DNA of 64,000 bases from Ruminococcus_G sp050944435 (GCA_050944435.1 JBMNRB010000005.1:1-64000), one strand, 5' to 3'; positions 44,826 through 54,104 are shown, numbered from the stretch's first letter. A program made the numbers and translations. The notes: generated from the sequence alone by a model not told the origin.

Positions 44826-45596
44826 TTGTATAAAGTCATAGCGTCCTGCATCAGCCACTGCGGCAAAGTGCGGGAGATTAATGAAGACAATCTGTGTTTT
44901 GACGGAAAATATTTAGAAGAGAAACACCGGGGACTGGAAAGAGCCGTTACCATACGAAGAGGCACCGAAAGTCTGCTGTGTTTCGGGATTTTTGATGGAA
45001 TGGGGGGCGAAAAGGACGGCGAAGTTGCTTCTTATCTGGCGGCAGTTCATTTCCGGGAAGAACTGAATCGGCTGGAGGAATGGCAGAAAAATCCCCGGGA
45101 TTTTCTCGATAATATCTGCAAAGAGATGAACCGGGCAATCTGTGAGGAGGCAAAAGAGAGAAAAGCCAACGGTATGGGAACGACGGCCACGATCCTCTGT
45201 TTTCACAATGAAGAGATGACGGTGTGCAATCTGGGAGACAGTCCGGCGTTTCTTGTAAGGGAAGGAGAGATGATTCCGGTTTACGAGGAACATACCAATC
45301 GTCATTTCCTGGAAGAGCAGGGAATTACGGGAAGGAAGCCCTCATTGACCCAGTGTCTGGGAATTCCCCCGGAGGAGATGGTGATTCACCCTTATATCCA
45401 TGAGGATGATCTGAGAGAAGGCGATCAATATCTGATCTGCAGCGACGGGCTGACGGATATGATTTCCAAAGAGGAAATCCTGGCTATACTGCAGGAAAAC
45501 CTGACCCCGGGAGATTGTGTGAAAAAGCTGCAGGACAGAGCGCTGGAGCAGGGAGGAAAAGATAATATTACAATTATACTGTGCAGAATCGTTTAA
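44826..45596 (+). CDS. PP2C-type Ser/Thr phosphatase of the T7SS locus
   Basis: 256 residues with PP2C metal motifs: VREINEDN near residue 20, FDGMGG near 57, DGLTD near 203, and GKDNIT near the end. It would remove phosphate from proteins phosphorylated by the kinase at the head of the locus. The start is TTG at 44826 with GGAAGG eight bases upstream. Confidence 0.9.
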   Translation: MYKVIASCISHCGKVREINEDNLCFDGKYLEEKHRGLERAVTIRRGTESLLCFGIFDGMGGEKDGEVASYLAAVHFREELNRLEEWQKNPRDFLDNICKEMNRAICEEAKERKANGMGTTATILCFHNEEMTVCNLGDSPAFLVREGEMIPVYEEHTNRHFLEEQGITGRKPSLTQCLGIPPEEMVIHPYIHEDDLREGDQYLICSDGLTDMISKEEILAILQENLTPGDCVKKLQDRALEQGGKDNITIILCRIV

Positions 45597-45659
45597 CAGT
45601 CTTCAGAACCGGAAAACCGGGGCTGGGGCTTTTTGGCGTTAAAGGAAAAGAAGAAATTT

Positions 45660-45687
45660 TTGCTTTTTGTCAAATCTGTGGTATGAT
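45660..45687 (+). promoter_or_regulatory. Possible promoter of the polytopic pseudokinase gene
   Basis: TTGCTT (45660-45665) and TATGAT (45682-45687) are 16 bases apart, about 50 bases before the ATG. This suggests the gene can be transcribed separately from the T7SS genes. Confidence 0.45.
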
Positions 45688-45736
45688 GGGGTATGACCTG
45701 GGGGGAGTAATGGGGTAAGTTGAGGAGTGATTTGAA

Positions 45737-47107
45737 ATGAAGGGTAATATGCAAAGTTTAAATCAGTATCAGAAAACTCATAAAATGGATCAGGAAACGG
45801 TACTGCAGATGGGAATCGATATTTGTCAGTATCTGAAACGGGGCGTACCCCATGGGGAAATCCGTTCCTCCAGTATTTTGGTATCCGAAGACGGAGAGTT
45901 TGTCCTGAAGGAAGAAAATCTGTATATGGATCCGGATCCGGCAGGGGACGTCTATGCGCTGGGAATGCTGATGTATCGGCTGCTGAATCATGGGAGACTG
46001 CCGTTTATGCCGCCCTATCCCAAACAGGTGACCCAGGAAGAAAAAGAACAGGCAATCAACCGGTGTCTGTCGGGTGAAACTCTTCCAGACCCCGCAGACG
46101 GCGGTCAGCAGATGGGAGAGGTTCTGCGAAAAGCGTGTCATGCCGACCGCAGCGTCCGTTTTCAGACGGCGCGGGAGCTGGAAACGGCGCTGAACAGTGT
46201 CCTTGAGATAAAACCTGTTTACAAAGAACAGCAGGAAGAAGAAAAGCAGTCTGGAAAAAAGAACAAAGAAAATAAAAAGAAAAGAGAGAGTGGGAAGAAG
46301 GAGAAAAAGAAAAAAAAGTCAGGGATTTCCATGCCTTCTGCGCCATCTTTTTCTTTAGGACAGATCGGACGCAGGGGGATTTTTGTCTTTCTCTCCCTGC
46401 TTCTTTCCCTGGTGTGGATTATTATGGAAAACCGGATGACTATAGCGGGAACGGCCGGGATGATGTTTTATGGCTACTGTCTGGCACAGGGAATTTTGCT
46501 GCTGATTTCTATGGGAGCAGGAGGGATGTTTCTGAAACTGCTGTGGGGCGTTTCCTTCCTGGATCTTTTGTTTGTGGCCCTTTATGATATTGTGCTGGAA
46601 GGATTGATGAACCGTTACGGCGTGTCCATTCCCGATTTTTACCATCCTGGATATATGGCAGTGATACTGCCGCTGGCGGCGGGGATCATCTATTTTGCGG
46701 GGAATCTGCTGAAAGGAGGATTCGGCTATGGCCAGGCCAGACTTTGCACGCTGATTATGACGGCGGCGGGCATTGTCATGCTTTTTTTTAATCTGACCGG
46801 TATAGATATCAGTTTTTTTTCGCTGGGGCTTTATCCCTATTGGTGCGGCGTTGTCGTGCTGGTTTTGGGAATACTGGCCATGGAGAACGAATGGTCCGGT
46901 TCCGGAGTAAAACTTCTTTGCTTCCTGACGGTTTGTATTTCCATGGGAGTGATGGTGCTGAACGGATTTTGGGAGCAGATTGCGGCTTTTGGGCTTCCGG
47001 CCGGAGGAATCGAACGGATCTTACTGATACTTATGATCCTTTGTTCGGCAGCAGCCTGGTTTTTGCTGGGCAGGGGCAGGAACCGGAGAGGTCCTGTGTC
47101 GAATTAA
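45737..47107 (+). CDS. Polytopic membrane protein with a truncated kinase C-lobe (pseudokinase)
   Basis: 456 residues. The first 155 residues look like a protein kinase that starts at about helix E, with no Gly loop or ATP Lys. The catalytic loop region is HGEIRSSSIL (HRD changed to HGE) and no DFG is seen. The DVYALGMLMYRLL helix F stretch is clear. A highly basic linker (about 155-200) follows, then about eight membrane helices. No upstream frame supplies the N-lobe and GAGGAG precedes the ATG, so this is its real form. It is probably a scaffold or sensor for the T7SS regulatory module. Confidence 0.7.
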   Translation: MKGNMQSLNQYQKTHKMDQETVLQMGIDICQYLKRGVPHGEIRSSSILVSEDGEFVLKEENLYMDPDPAGDVYALGMLMYRLLNHGRLPFMPPYPKQVTQEEKEQAINRCLSGETLPDPADGGQQMGEVLRKACHADRSVRFQTARELETALNSVLEIKPVYKEQQEEEKQSGKKNKENKKKRESGKKEKKKKKSGISMPSAPSFSLGQIGRRGIFVFLSLLLSLVWIIMENRMTIAGTAGMMFYGYCLAQGILLLISMGAGGMFLKLLWGVSFLDLLFVALYDIVLEGLMNRYGVSIPDFYHPGYMAVILPLAAGIIYFAGNLLKGGFGYGQARLCTLIMTAAGIVMLFFNLTGIDISFFSLGLYPYWCGVVVLVLGILAMENEWSGSGVKLLCFLTVCISMGVMVLNGFWEQIAAFGLPAGGIERILLILMILCSAAAWFLLGRGRNRRGPVSN

Positions 47108-47128
47108 GGAAATTTAACAGAATTGTAA

Positions 47129-47157
47129 TTGTATCTTTCAAATTTGTGCGTTATGCT
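47129..47157 (+). promoter_or_regulatory. Promoter of the polysaccharide deacetylase gene
   Basis: TTGTAT (47129-47134) and TATGCT (47152-47157) are 17 bases apart, about 65 bases upstream of the ATG. Confidence 0.55.
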
Positions 47158-47225
47158 AATAGGGCGGGATGATAAAAGATATAAAGCATAAGTAATAAGG
47201 GTTATCAGGGGAAGAATGATTTACA

Positions 47226-48461
47226 ATGGATGAAAGACAGAGAAGACTTAGGATAGAGCGCATGAAGCGCGAAAAGGAAAGACAGCTTCGCAGACGCCGA
47301 AGGCAGAAAATGATACTGAAAAGATGCCTGATGGTCGCAGCCTGCGTAGCGGTGGTGCTGCTTTGCATTTCAGCCGTATGGGCTATTATCAGACCTTCCG
47401 GAAAAGAGGAAGAGAACCAGGCTGAACAAGTGGTGGAAGTAGAAGCGGCAGAAGAGGAAAAGGAGGCGGAGCCGATGGCTGCGGCCACGCCGGAGCCAAC
47501 GGAAGCAGAAGAACAGACGGACAGCGAGGAGACCCAGGAACAGACAGCGGAAACCAATGCAGACGCAGCGGCCAGGAAGGAGACGATTAAAACCGGTACA
47601 GAGTTAAAGTATGCGGTGCCGGGCTGGCAGGTGGACGATACCGGCTGGTGGTATGCCAATGAAGATGGTACATATTATACTAACGGCTGGCAGGAGATAG
47701 ACGGCCAGGAATACTATTTTAATTCTGAAGGCTATATGCAGACAGGCTGGGCGGTGATTGGCAACAAAGGATGTTATTTTTCTGAAGAAGGCATTTATGA
47801 TCCGGATAAAGAATCCAAAATGGTTGCGCTGACCTTTGATGACGGACCGGGAGACCATACGGACGAACTTCTGGATATCCTGGAAGCAAATGGAGCAAAG
47901 GCCACTTTCTTCATGCTGGGGGAAAATGTGGCGGAAAAGGGCGCGGATGTAATTCCAAGAATGATTGAACTGGGCTGTGAGCTGGGAAATCATTCCTATG
48001 ACCATCCAAATCTGAAAGAGTTGGACGAAGCGGGAATAAAGGATCAGTTTGACCGGACGGATCAGGAGATCGCAAAGATTAGCGGCGGCCAGGTGGCGAC
48101 CTTGGCAAGAACACCCTTTGGATCGCAGGATGAGACTATCACCGGTTATATTGGGAAACCGTGCATTTACTGGAGTCTGGATACTCTGGATTGGCAGACA
48201 AAAGATGTGGATTCTAATATCTCGGCAGTATTGGATAATGTAGAAGATGGAGAGATCATACTGATGCATGATATCTGGCCTACGACCGTGGAATCCTGCA
48301 AAACGATTATCCCGGCGCTGGTGAAAGAAGGATATCAGCTGGTGACGGTCAGCGAGCTTGCAAAGGCCAAGGGCGTTAACATGGAAAATGGCGTGACTTA
48401 TTATGATTTTTATTCATCGGAGGAAGCTACATCCGGCGGTGCCGATGAAGCAGAAGAATAG
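47226..48461 (+). CDS. Membrane-anchored polysaccharide deacetylase with cell-wall-binding repeats
   Basis: 411 residues. A very basic cytosolic head and one membrane helix (about 38-58) lead to a Glu-rich linker. Then come two or three choline-binding-type repeats (GWWYANEDGTYYTNGW, YYFNSEGYMQTGW). The NodB domain has TFDDGPG, HSYDH, RTPFG, DTLDW and ILMHD motifs. It probably deacetylates cell-wall polysaccharide or peptidoglycan. GGGGAAGA precedes the ATG. Confidence 0.9.
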   Translation: MDERQRRLRIERMKREKERQLRRRRRQKMILKRCLMVAACVAVVLLCISAVWAIIRPSGKEEENQAEQVVEVEAAEEEKEAEPMAAATPEPTEAEEQTDSEETQEQTAETNADAAARKETIKTGTELKYAVPGWQVDDTGWWYANEDGTYYTNGWQEIDGQEYYFNSEGYMQTGWAVIGNKGCYFSEEGIYDPDKESKMVALTFDDGPGDHTDELLDILEANGAKATFFMLGENVAEKGADVIPRMIELGCELGNHSYDHPNLKELDEAGIKDQFDRTDQEIAKISGGQVATLARTPFGSQDETITGYIGKPCIYWSLDTLDWQTKDVDSNISAVLDNVEDGEIILMHDIWPTTVESCKTIIPALVKEGYQLVTVSELAKAKGVNMENGVTYYDFYSSEEATSGGADEAEE

Positions 48462-48466
48462 AAGTG

Positions 48467-48504
48467 AAAAAGGCGGGAAAGCGTTAGGCTTTCCTGCCTT
48501 TTTA
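48467..48504. terminator. Bidirectional terminator between the deacetylase and typA genes
   Basis: GGCGGGAAAGC pairs with GCTTTCCTGCC with one G-T pair, flanked by AAAAA and TTTTT. It serves two convergent genes. Confidence 0.88.
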
Positions 48505-48516
48505 ATTCCGGGGAAT

Positions 48517-50346
48517 CTATTTATTCATGCTTTCTCTTTTTCTCAGGCGGGCATCCAGTATCTTTTTACGAATACGCAGACTTTTGGGTGTAACTTCCAG
48601 AAGTTCATCTTTGTCGATAAATTCCAGAGCCTGTTCCAGACTGAGAATTTTTGGAGGCGTCAGTTTCAGCGCCTCGTCAGCAGAAGAAGAGCGGGTGTTG
48701 GTCAGATGTTTGGTTTTGCAGACATTCAGTTCGATATCTTCCGCTTTTCCGTTCTGGCCGATTACCATGCCGGCATATACCTTTTCACCCGGACCGATAA
48801 ATAAAGTTCCGCGATCTTGAGCGGAAAAAAGCCCATAGGTAACAGATTCTCCCGATTCAAAGGCGATCAGAGAACCCTGCTTTCTGTACTGGATATCTCC
48901 CTTGTAAGATCCATACCCGTCAAACACAGTGTTCATGATTCCGTTTCCTTTGGTAGTCGTCATGAATTCTCCACGATATCCGATTAAACCGCGGGCCGGA
49001 ATGGAGAATTCCAAGCGGGTGGAACCGTCCCCGGCCAGGCTCATGCCCTGGAGTTCGCCCTTGCGCTCGCTGAGTTTTTGGATGACAGAACCGGAAAATT
49101 CTTCCGGAACATCGATATAAGCGATTTCCATTGGTTCCAGCAGCCGGTCCCTTTCATCCTTTTTATAAAGCACTTCTGCTTTGCTCACCGCAAATTCGTA
49201 TCCTTCCCGGCGCATATTTTCAATTAATACAGACAGATGGAGCTCCCCGCGGCCAGATACTTTGAAACAATCCGGAGAATCGGTATCTTCCACTCTAAGA
49301 CTGACATCGGTGTTCAGTTCACGCATCAGCCGGTCTCTTAAATGGCGGGAAGTGACATATTTTCCTTCCTGACCGGCCAGAGGACTGTCATTGACCATAA
49401 ACTGCATGGCGATGGTAGGCTCGGAAATTTTCTGGAAGGGGATCGGTTCCGGATGATCCACATCGCAGAGGGTATCGCCGATATGAATATCACTGATGCC
49501 GGAGATGGCCACGATGGAACCGATGGACGCCTCACGAACCTCTATTTTGTTCAAACCGTCGAATTCGTAGAGTTTGCTGATTTTAACTTTTTTCTTTTTG
49601 TCCGGTTCATGGTGATTGACCAGCATAACCTCCTGGTTTACCGCAATTTTGCCGTTATCCACTTTTCCGACGCCGATACGTCCCACGTATTCGTTATAGT
49701 CGATGGTGCTGATCAACAGCTGTGTGCCGGCTTCGGGATCGCCTTCCGGCGCCGGGATATGACTTAAAATTGTTTCAAACAGAGGCTTCATTCCCTCCGG
49801 CTTGTCAGCCAGATCTGCGACGGCATATCCGGCTTTCGCGGAGGCGTAGACAAAGGGGCAGTCCAGCTGGCGGTCAGAGGCATCCAGATCCATTAAAAGT
49901 TCCAGAACTTCATCCACCACTTCTTCCGGGCGGGCCTCTGGCCGGTCGATTTTATTGATGCATACAATAACATCCAGATCCAGATCCAGGGCTTTGCGCA
50001 GTACAAATTTTGTCTGAGGCATGGGGCCTTCGAAGGCGTCTACCACCAGAATAACTCCGTTTACCATTTTAAGGACACGTTCCACCTCGCCGCCAAAGTC
50101 AGCGTGACCGGGCGTGTCAATAATATTGATTTTTACATTGTTGTAGGTGACGGCGGTATTTTTGGAAAGAATGGTAATTCCCCGTTCTCGTTCAATATCG
50201 TTGGAGTCCATGACCCTTTCCTGTATTTCCTGGTTTTCCCGGAAGACCCCGCTTTGTTTTAATAATTCATCCACCAGAGTCGTTTTGCCGTGATCGACAT
50301 GGGCAATGATGGCTACGTTTCTGACATCCTCTCTTTTTATTTTCAT
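48517..50346 (-). CDS. typA: Translational GTPase TypA/BipA
   Basis: 609 residues. G1 is AHVDHGKTT, G3 DTPGHADF, G4 NKID. The C-terminal domain carries the family's GRGELHLSVLIENMRREGYE and the RGLIGYRGEFMT region. It helps ribosome assembly at low temperature and stress. ATG at 50346 follows AAAGGA. Confidence 0.95.
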   Translation of the reverse strand: MKIKREDVRNVAIIAHVDHGKTTLVDELLKQSGVFRENQEIQERVMDSNDIERERGITILSKNTAVTYNNVKINIIDTPGHADFGGEVERVLKMVNGVILVVDAFEGPMPQTKFVLRKALDLDLDVIVCINKIDRPEARPEEVVDEVLELLMDLDASDRQLDCPFVYASAKAGYAVADLADKPEGMKPLFETILSHIPAPEGDPEAGTQLLISTIDYNEYVGRIGVGKVDNGKIAVNQEVMLVNHHEPDKKKKVKISKLYEFDGLNKIEVREASIGSIVAISGISDIHIGDTLCDVDHPEPIPFQKISEPTIAMQFMVNDSPLAGQEGKYVTSRHLRDRLMRELNTDVSLRVEDTDSPDCFKVSGRGELHLSVLIENMRREGYEFAVSKAEVLYKKDERDRLLEPMEIAYIDVPEEFSGSVIQKLSERKGELQGMSLAGDGSTRLEFSIPARGLIGYRGEFMTTTKGNGIMNTVFDGYGSYKGDIQYRKQGSLIAFESGESVTYGLFSAQDRGTLFIGPGEKVYAGMVIGQNGKAEDIELNVCKTKHLTNTRSSSADEALKLTPPKILSLEQALEFIDKDELLEVTPKSLRIRKKILDARLRKRESMNK

Positions 50347-50387
50347 GGTAATATCCTTTCTCATCTCAGGGTAAATCTAACGATACA

Positions 50388-50415
50388 AGTCTACCACATT
50401 TTTCCGGGAATACAA
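50388..50415 (-). promoter_or_regulatory. Promoter of typA
   Basis: On the minus strand, TTGTAT (50410-50415) and TAGACT (50388-50393) are 16 bases apart. Confidence 0.5.
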
Positions 50416-50515
50416 GGGATTCTAAAAATAAAAAAATTTTTGTTCTAAAAAACGGCGGGGAAGAATACATATGATATAGACAAAATACAACGAAGAGGAA
50501 GGGGTACTATCATTC

Positions 50516-51142
50516 ATGGCAGATAAGATTATTGAAAACAATCAGGTAGCAATTATGGGAAAGATCGCATCGCAGTTTACATTCAGTCATCAGGTCTTCG
50601 GAGAAGGGTTTTATCTGATCGACGTTCTTGTAAAAAGGCTGAGCGAATCGGAAGACCGGATTCCAGTCATGGTATCAGAAAGGCTTGTGGATGTGACACA
50701 GGATTATGAGGGAGAATATATTCAAGTCTTCGGTCAGTTTCGTTCCTATAACCGGCATGAGGAGAAGAAAAACCGGCTGGTGCTTTCTGTATTCGCAAGA
50801 GAGATCAGCTTTGTGGAAGAGGAAGATGAATCGATGAAATCGAATCAGATATTCCTCGACGGTTACATATGTAAACCGCCGGTTTATCGAAAAACTCCTC
50901 TGGGCAGAGAGATTGCAGATCTTCTTATTGCAGTTAACCGTCCCTATGGGAAATCGGATTACATTCCCTGCATCTGCTGGGGAAGAAATGCGCGCTATGC
51001 GTCTGCTTTTCAGGTTGGCGGGCATGTTCTGATCTGGGGCAGAATTCAGAGCAGAGAATACATGAAAAAGCTGAGTGAAAACGAGACGGAGAAAAGGACG
51101 GCTTATGAGGTTTCCGTCAGCAAACTGGAGTATATTGACTGA
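50516..51142 (+). CDS. Two-OB-fold single-stranded DNA-binding-like protein
   Basis: 208 residues with two related OB units. The first spans about 8-100. The second (about 105-205) has the canonical SSB stretch FLDGYICKPPVYRKTPLGREIADLLIAVNR split by a turn, then DYIPCICWGRNA. It lacks the acidic C-terminal tip of SSB. Such proteins are frequent in Clostridia; the nucleic-acid partner is unknown. Confidence 0.75.
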   Translation: MADKIIENNQVAIMGKIASQFTFSHQVFGEGFYLIDVLVKRLSESEDRIPVMVSERLVDVTQDYEGEYIQVFGQFRSYNRHEEKKNRLVLSVFAREISFVEEEDESMKSNQIFLDGYICKPPVYRKTPLGREIADLLIAVNRPYGKSDYIPCICWGRNARYASAFQVGGHVLIWGRIQSREYMKKLSENETEKRTAYEVSVSKLEYID

Positions 51143-51166
51143 GGTTTTTCAAAGAATTATGCAGTG

Positions 51167-51197
51167 AAAAAACCGGGGCTTTTTGCCCCGGTTTTTT
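51167..51197. terminator. Bidirectional terminator
   Basis: AAAAAACCGGGGC, loop TTTTT, GCCCCGGTTTTTT: a 13-base-pair stem with runs on both sides, between the SSB-like gene and the convergent DUF1275 gene. Confidence 0.92.
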
Positions 51198-51205
51198 ATG
51201 CGCTC

Positions 51206-51943
51206 TCAATGTCCGTGAGGAATCTGATCCAGCTTTCCTTTTTCACCTTTTAAATCTGCATACAGAAGATCGATCAGAACGATGACAAGGGGAATGAGGG
51301 AAATCCAGATTGCTTTTCCCAAAAGCAAATTACACAAAACAGTGGAAATCACCCCGCCCAGTACAAAAGTTGCCAGCATACCCAGGTGAATCAGCATTCT
51401 GCGGATGTATGCCTTATTCTCATCGTGATGCCGGAGGGCTTTGCAGATGGCGATTCCTACCTGACGGATATGATTGGTACAGAAGGTGGTGGCCATGGGA
51501 ATACCTTCTGCCTGCCGGAAAGTGTTATACTGCATGGAACAGATCAGATTAATTAAAACCTGGGTGATCTGAACCGGAGCGCTTTCCGGAAGAAAGCCGA
51601 GAAAGAGAATCACAATAATTTCAATGATTACCAGCAGAGTATCCCAGCGAAGCAGATTGAATCGTTTGATCTGACTGGCAGCGGCTTCGGAGATAAAAGC
51701 TCCCATACAGTAGGCTGAAATGGGGATGATATAGTAAAGTGCATGAAACCAGTTGCCATTTCCCAGCGCCATTGCCAGCAGGACGAAATTTCCGGTTTGG
51801 GCGTTGCAGAATACGCCGCCTCTGATGGAATAGGTAAAGGCGCCAAGATAACCGCCCACCAACATCATCATGATGAAGACAAGCCAGCGTTCGCAGGCCA
51901 GATATTCTTCCGGCTGGGCGCTGCCGTTTTGAGGAGTGTTCAT
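51206..51943 (-). CDS. DUF1275 (YoaK-type) membrane protein
   Basis: 245 residues with about six membrane helices and the family's YSIRGGVFCNAQTGNFV segment near residue 40. Function unknown. ATG at 51943 is nine bases from AAAGGA; the one at 51949 is too near. Confidence 0.85.
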   Translation of the reverse strand: MNTPQNGSAQPEEYLACERWLVFIMMMLVGGYLGAFTYSIRGGVFCNAQTGNFVLLAMALGNGNWFHALYYIIPISAYCMGAFISEAAASQIKRFNLLRWDTLLVIIEIIVILFLGFLPESAPVQITQVLINLICSMQYNTFRQAEGIPMATTFCTNHIRQVGIAICKALRHHDENKAYIRRMLIHLGMLATFVLGGVISTVLCNLLLGKAIWISLIPLVIVLIDLLYADLKGEKGKLDQIPHGH

Positions 51944-52088
51944 ATTCATCAGTCCTTTCCGGGGATAATTATATCAGTTTTTTCTGCAAATACAATAGTC
52001 TGAAAGAAGACCGGCGGTATTATGGGGGGCAAAACGGTTGACAAGGATGGGGAATGGTGCTAAAGTTATTTTAACAAAACGATGAAAA

Positions 52089-52262
52089 GATAGAGGTTGC
52101 ATGGTTCATTAGTACTTTGCCGGATGCTTCGGGAGCAGGAGAAAGTGAAGGAAAGGGAAGCGTGCCGAAAGGATTCAGTGCCGAAGACTGTATTCTTGGG
52201 CATATGGTGAATAATCATATGACTGTCATCAAAGGGGATGGAGCGCTATCTGAAGCAGAACG
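52089..52262 (+). promoter_or_regulatory. Lysine riboswitch aptamer
   Basis: The conserved L-box pieces appear in order: AGAGGTTGC, AGTA, GCCGAAAGG, GCCGAAG, a TTGGGC hairpin with ATGACTGTCA, and a closing GGAGCGCTATCTGAAG. It lies ahead of dapA. Lysine binding would favour the terminator downstream. Confidence 0.88.
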
Positions 52263-52296
52263 TGTAGTGAAAATCAGTTACTATATGGATCCTTTG

Positions 52297-52331
52297 GAGG
52301 CGGACGATACGTACGCCTCTTCTTTTCGTTT
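52297..52331 (+). terminator. Riboswitch-controlled terminator ahead of dapA
   Basis: GAGGCG (52297-52302) pairs with CGCCTC (52314-52319), followed by TTCTTTTCGTTT. It is the expression platform of the lysine riboswitch. Apart from these elements, 51950-52088 carries no gene. Confidence 0.8.
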
Positions 52332-52351
52332 AATTTCAGGAGGAAACGAAT

Positions 52352-53245
52352 ATGGCAATTTTTAAAGGAGCCGGAGTAGCCCTGGTTACTCCCATGCATG
52401 AAGACCTGTCAATCAATTATGAAAAGCTGGATGAACTTTTGGAAGAGCAGATTGCGGCGGGAACCGATTCCATTATTATCTGCGGAACCACGGGAGAGTC
52501 CGCCACCCTTTCCGAAGAGGAGCATCTGGAGGCAATTAAATTCACCATCGAGAGAGTGAAGGGAAGAATTCCTGTAATTGCCGGAACAGGATCAAACTCT
52601 ACTTACACAGCGGTGGAGATGTCAAAAGACGCGGCCGAGAGCGGCGCGGACGGACTTCTGATTGTAACTCCCTACTATAATAAAGGGACGCAGAACGGTC
52701 TGATCAAACATTATACGACTATCGCCGATGCAGTGGACAAACCAATTATCATGTATAATGTTCCCAGCAGAACGGGATGCAATCTTCTGCCGCCTGCAGT
52801 GGCTGAATTGTTTAAAAATGTGGAAAATATTGTGGGAATCAAAGAGGCAACGGGAAATATTTCTCAGGTTGCGAAGGTAATGGAACTGACGGAGGGAAAA
52901 ATTGATCTTTACTCCGGAAATGACGACCAGATTGTACCGCTTCTGTCTCTGGGAGGCATCGGTGTAATCTCCGTGCTTTCCAACGTGGCGCCCAAAGAAA
53001 GCCATGAGATCGTGATGAAGTTTTTGGAGGGCGATATTGCAGGAAGCCGGGAACTGCAGCTGAAAGCTTTAGATCTCATTGACGCGCTGTTCTGTGAAGT
53101 AAACCCCATTCCGGTAAAAGCGGCGCTGAATCTGATGGGCAAGGAAGTTGGACCGTTGAGGGGACCGCTGACAGAGATGGAGCCTCAGAATCAGGAGCGG
53201 CTGGCCAAAGCCATGAGAGAATTCGGAATACCGGTAGTGAAATAG
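52352..53245 (+). CDS. dapA: 4-hydroxy-tetrahydrodipicolinate synthase
   Basis: 297 residues, full length. The catalytic Tyr is in YNVPSRTG, the Schiff-base Lys in IKEATGN and the substrate site in CGTTGES. It condenses pyruvate with aspartate semialdehyde, the first step of the lysine branch. Its transcription is under the lysine riboswitch. AGGAGG precedes the ATG. Confidence 0.96.
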   Translation: MAIFKGAGVALVTPMHEDLSINYEKLDELLEEQIAAGTDSIIICGTTGESATLSEEEHLEAIKFTIERVKGRIPVIAGTGSNSTYTAVEMSKDAAESGADGLLIVTPYYNKGTQNGLIKHYTTIADAVDKPIIMYNVPSRTGCNLLPPAVAELFKNVENIVGIKEATGNISQVAKVMELTEGKIDLYSGNDDQIVPLLSLGGIGVISVLSNVAPKESHEIVMKFLEGDIAGSRELQLKALDLIDALFCEVNPIPVKAALNLMGKEVGPLRGPLTEMEPQNQERLAKAMREFGIPVVK

Positions 53246-53257
53246 GAGGGAAAGATC

Positions 53258-54019
53258 ATGGTCAAAATCATTATGCATGGGTGCAATGGTCATATGGGGC
53301 AGGTGATTTCCCAGTTGGTGAAAGAAGATGAGGACGCACAGATTGTGGCAGGCATCGATATTGCAGATACAAGGGATAATGGATATCCTGTGTATACCGA
53401 TTTGGAAAAATGTGATGTGGAAGCGGACGCAATTATTGATTTCTCCACAGCTTCTGCAGTTGACGCTATTTTGGACTACAGCGTAAAACGGAAAATCCCT
53501 ATTGTGCTGTGCACCACAGGGTTATCCCAGGAGCAGCTTGCCAAAGTTGAGGAGGCGGCAAAGGAAACGGCGGTGCTGAAATCTGCCAATATGTCCATGG
53601 GAATCAATCTTCTGCTGAAACTTCTGCAGGATGCGGCCAAGGTGCTGGCTCCGGCAGGGTTTGATATGGAGATTGTAGAGCGCCATCACAAATTAAAAGT
53701 GGACGCGCCCAGCGGGACTGCGCTGGCCCTTGCCGACAGTTTAAACGAGGCCCTTGACAATAAATATGAATATAAATATGACAGAAGCCAGGAACGCAAA
53801 AAACGTGACCCGATGGAAATCGGAATTTCTGCTGTCCGCGGCGGTACGATCGTAGGTGATCATGAAGTGATTTTCGCCGGAGCAGACGAAGTCATTGAAT
53901 TTAAGCACACTGCCTATTCAAAGGCTGTTTTCGGCAAAGGCGCAGTGCAGGCTGCAAAATTTTTAAAAGGCAAAGGCCCGGGCCGTTATGATATGAGCGA
54001 TGTAATTGCAGATGCATAA
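53258..54019 (+). CDS. dapB: 4-hydroxy-tetrahydrodipicolinate reductase
   Basis: 253 residues. The N-terminal NAD(P)H site is MHGCNGHMGQVI and the catalytic signature is ERHHKLKVDAPSGTA. It follows dapA at 12 bases, sharing the riboswitch. It makes tetrahydrodipicolinate for lysine and diaminopimelate (peptidoglycan). Confidence 0.96.
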   Translation: MVKIIMHGCNGHMGQVISQLVKEDEDAQIVAGIDIADTRDNGYPVYTDLEKCDVEADAIIDFSTASAVDAILDYSVKRKIPIVLCTTGLSQEQLAKVEEAAKETAVLKSANMSMGINLLLKLLQDAAKVLAPAGFDMEIVERHHKLKVDAPSGTALALADSLNEALDNKYEYKYDRSQERKKRDPMEIGISAVRGGTIVGDHEVIFAGADEVIEFKHTAYSKAVFGKGAVQAAKFLKGKGPGRYDMSDVIADA

Positions 54020-54104
54020 AAGTTTATGCCTTTTTGTATAAATTCCAACGGATGCGTGTATATTAATATCATCGAAATCTGAAAAGAGAAAAGGAGACGA
54101 TATT

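Noticed and set aside
47226..48461. Polysaccharide deacetylase as a T7SS effector
   Set aside because: It has its own promoter, an N-terminal membrane anchor and wall-binding repeats; it lacks WXG/LXG features.
52117..52365. Plus-strand frame of 82 codons ahead of dapA
   Set aside because: It covers the lysine riboswitch and terminator and has no ribosome binding site.
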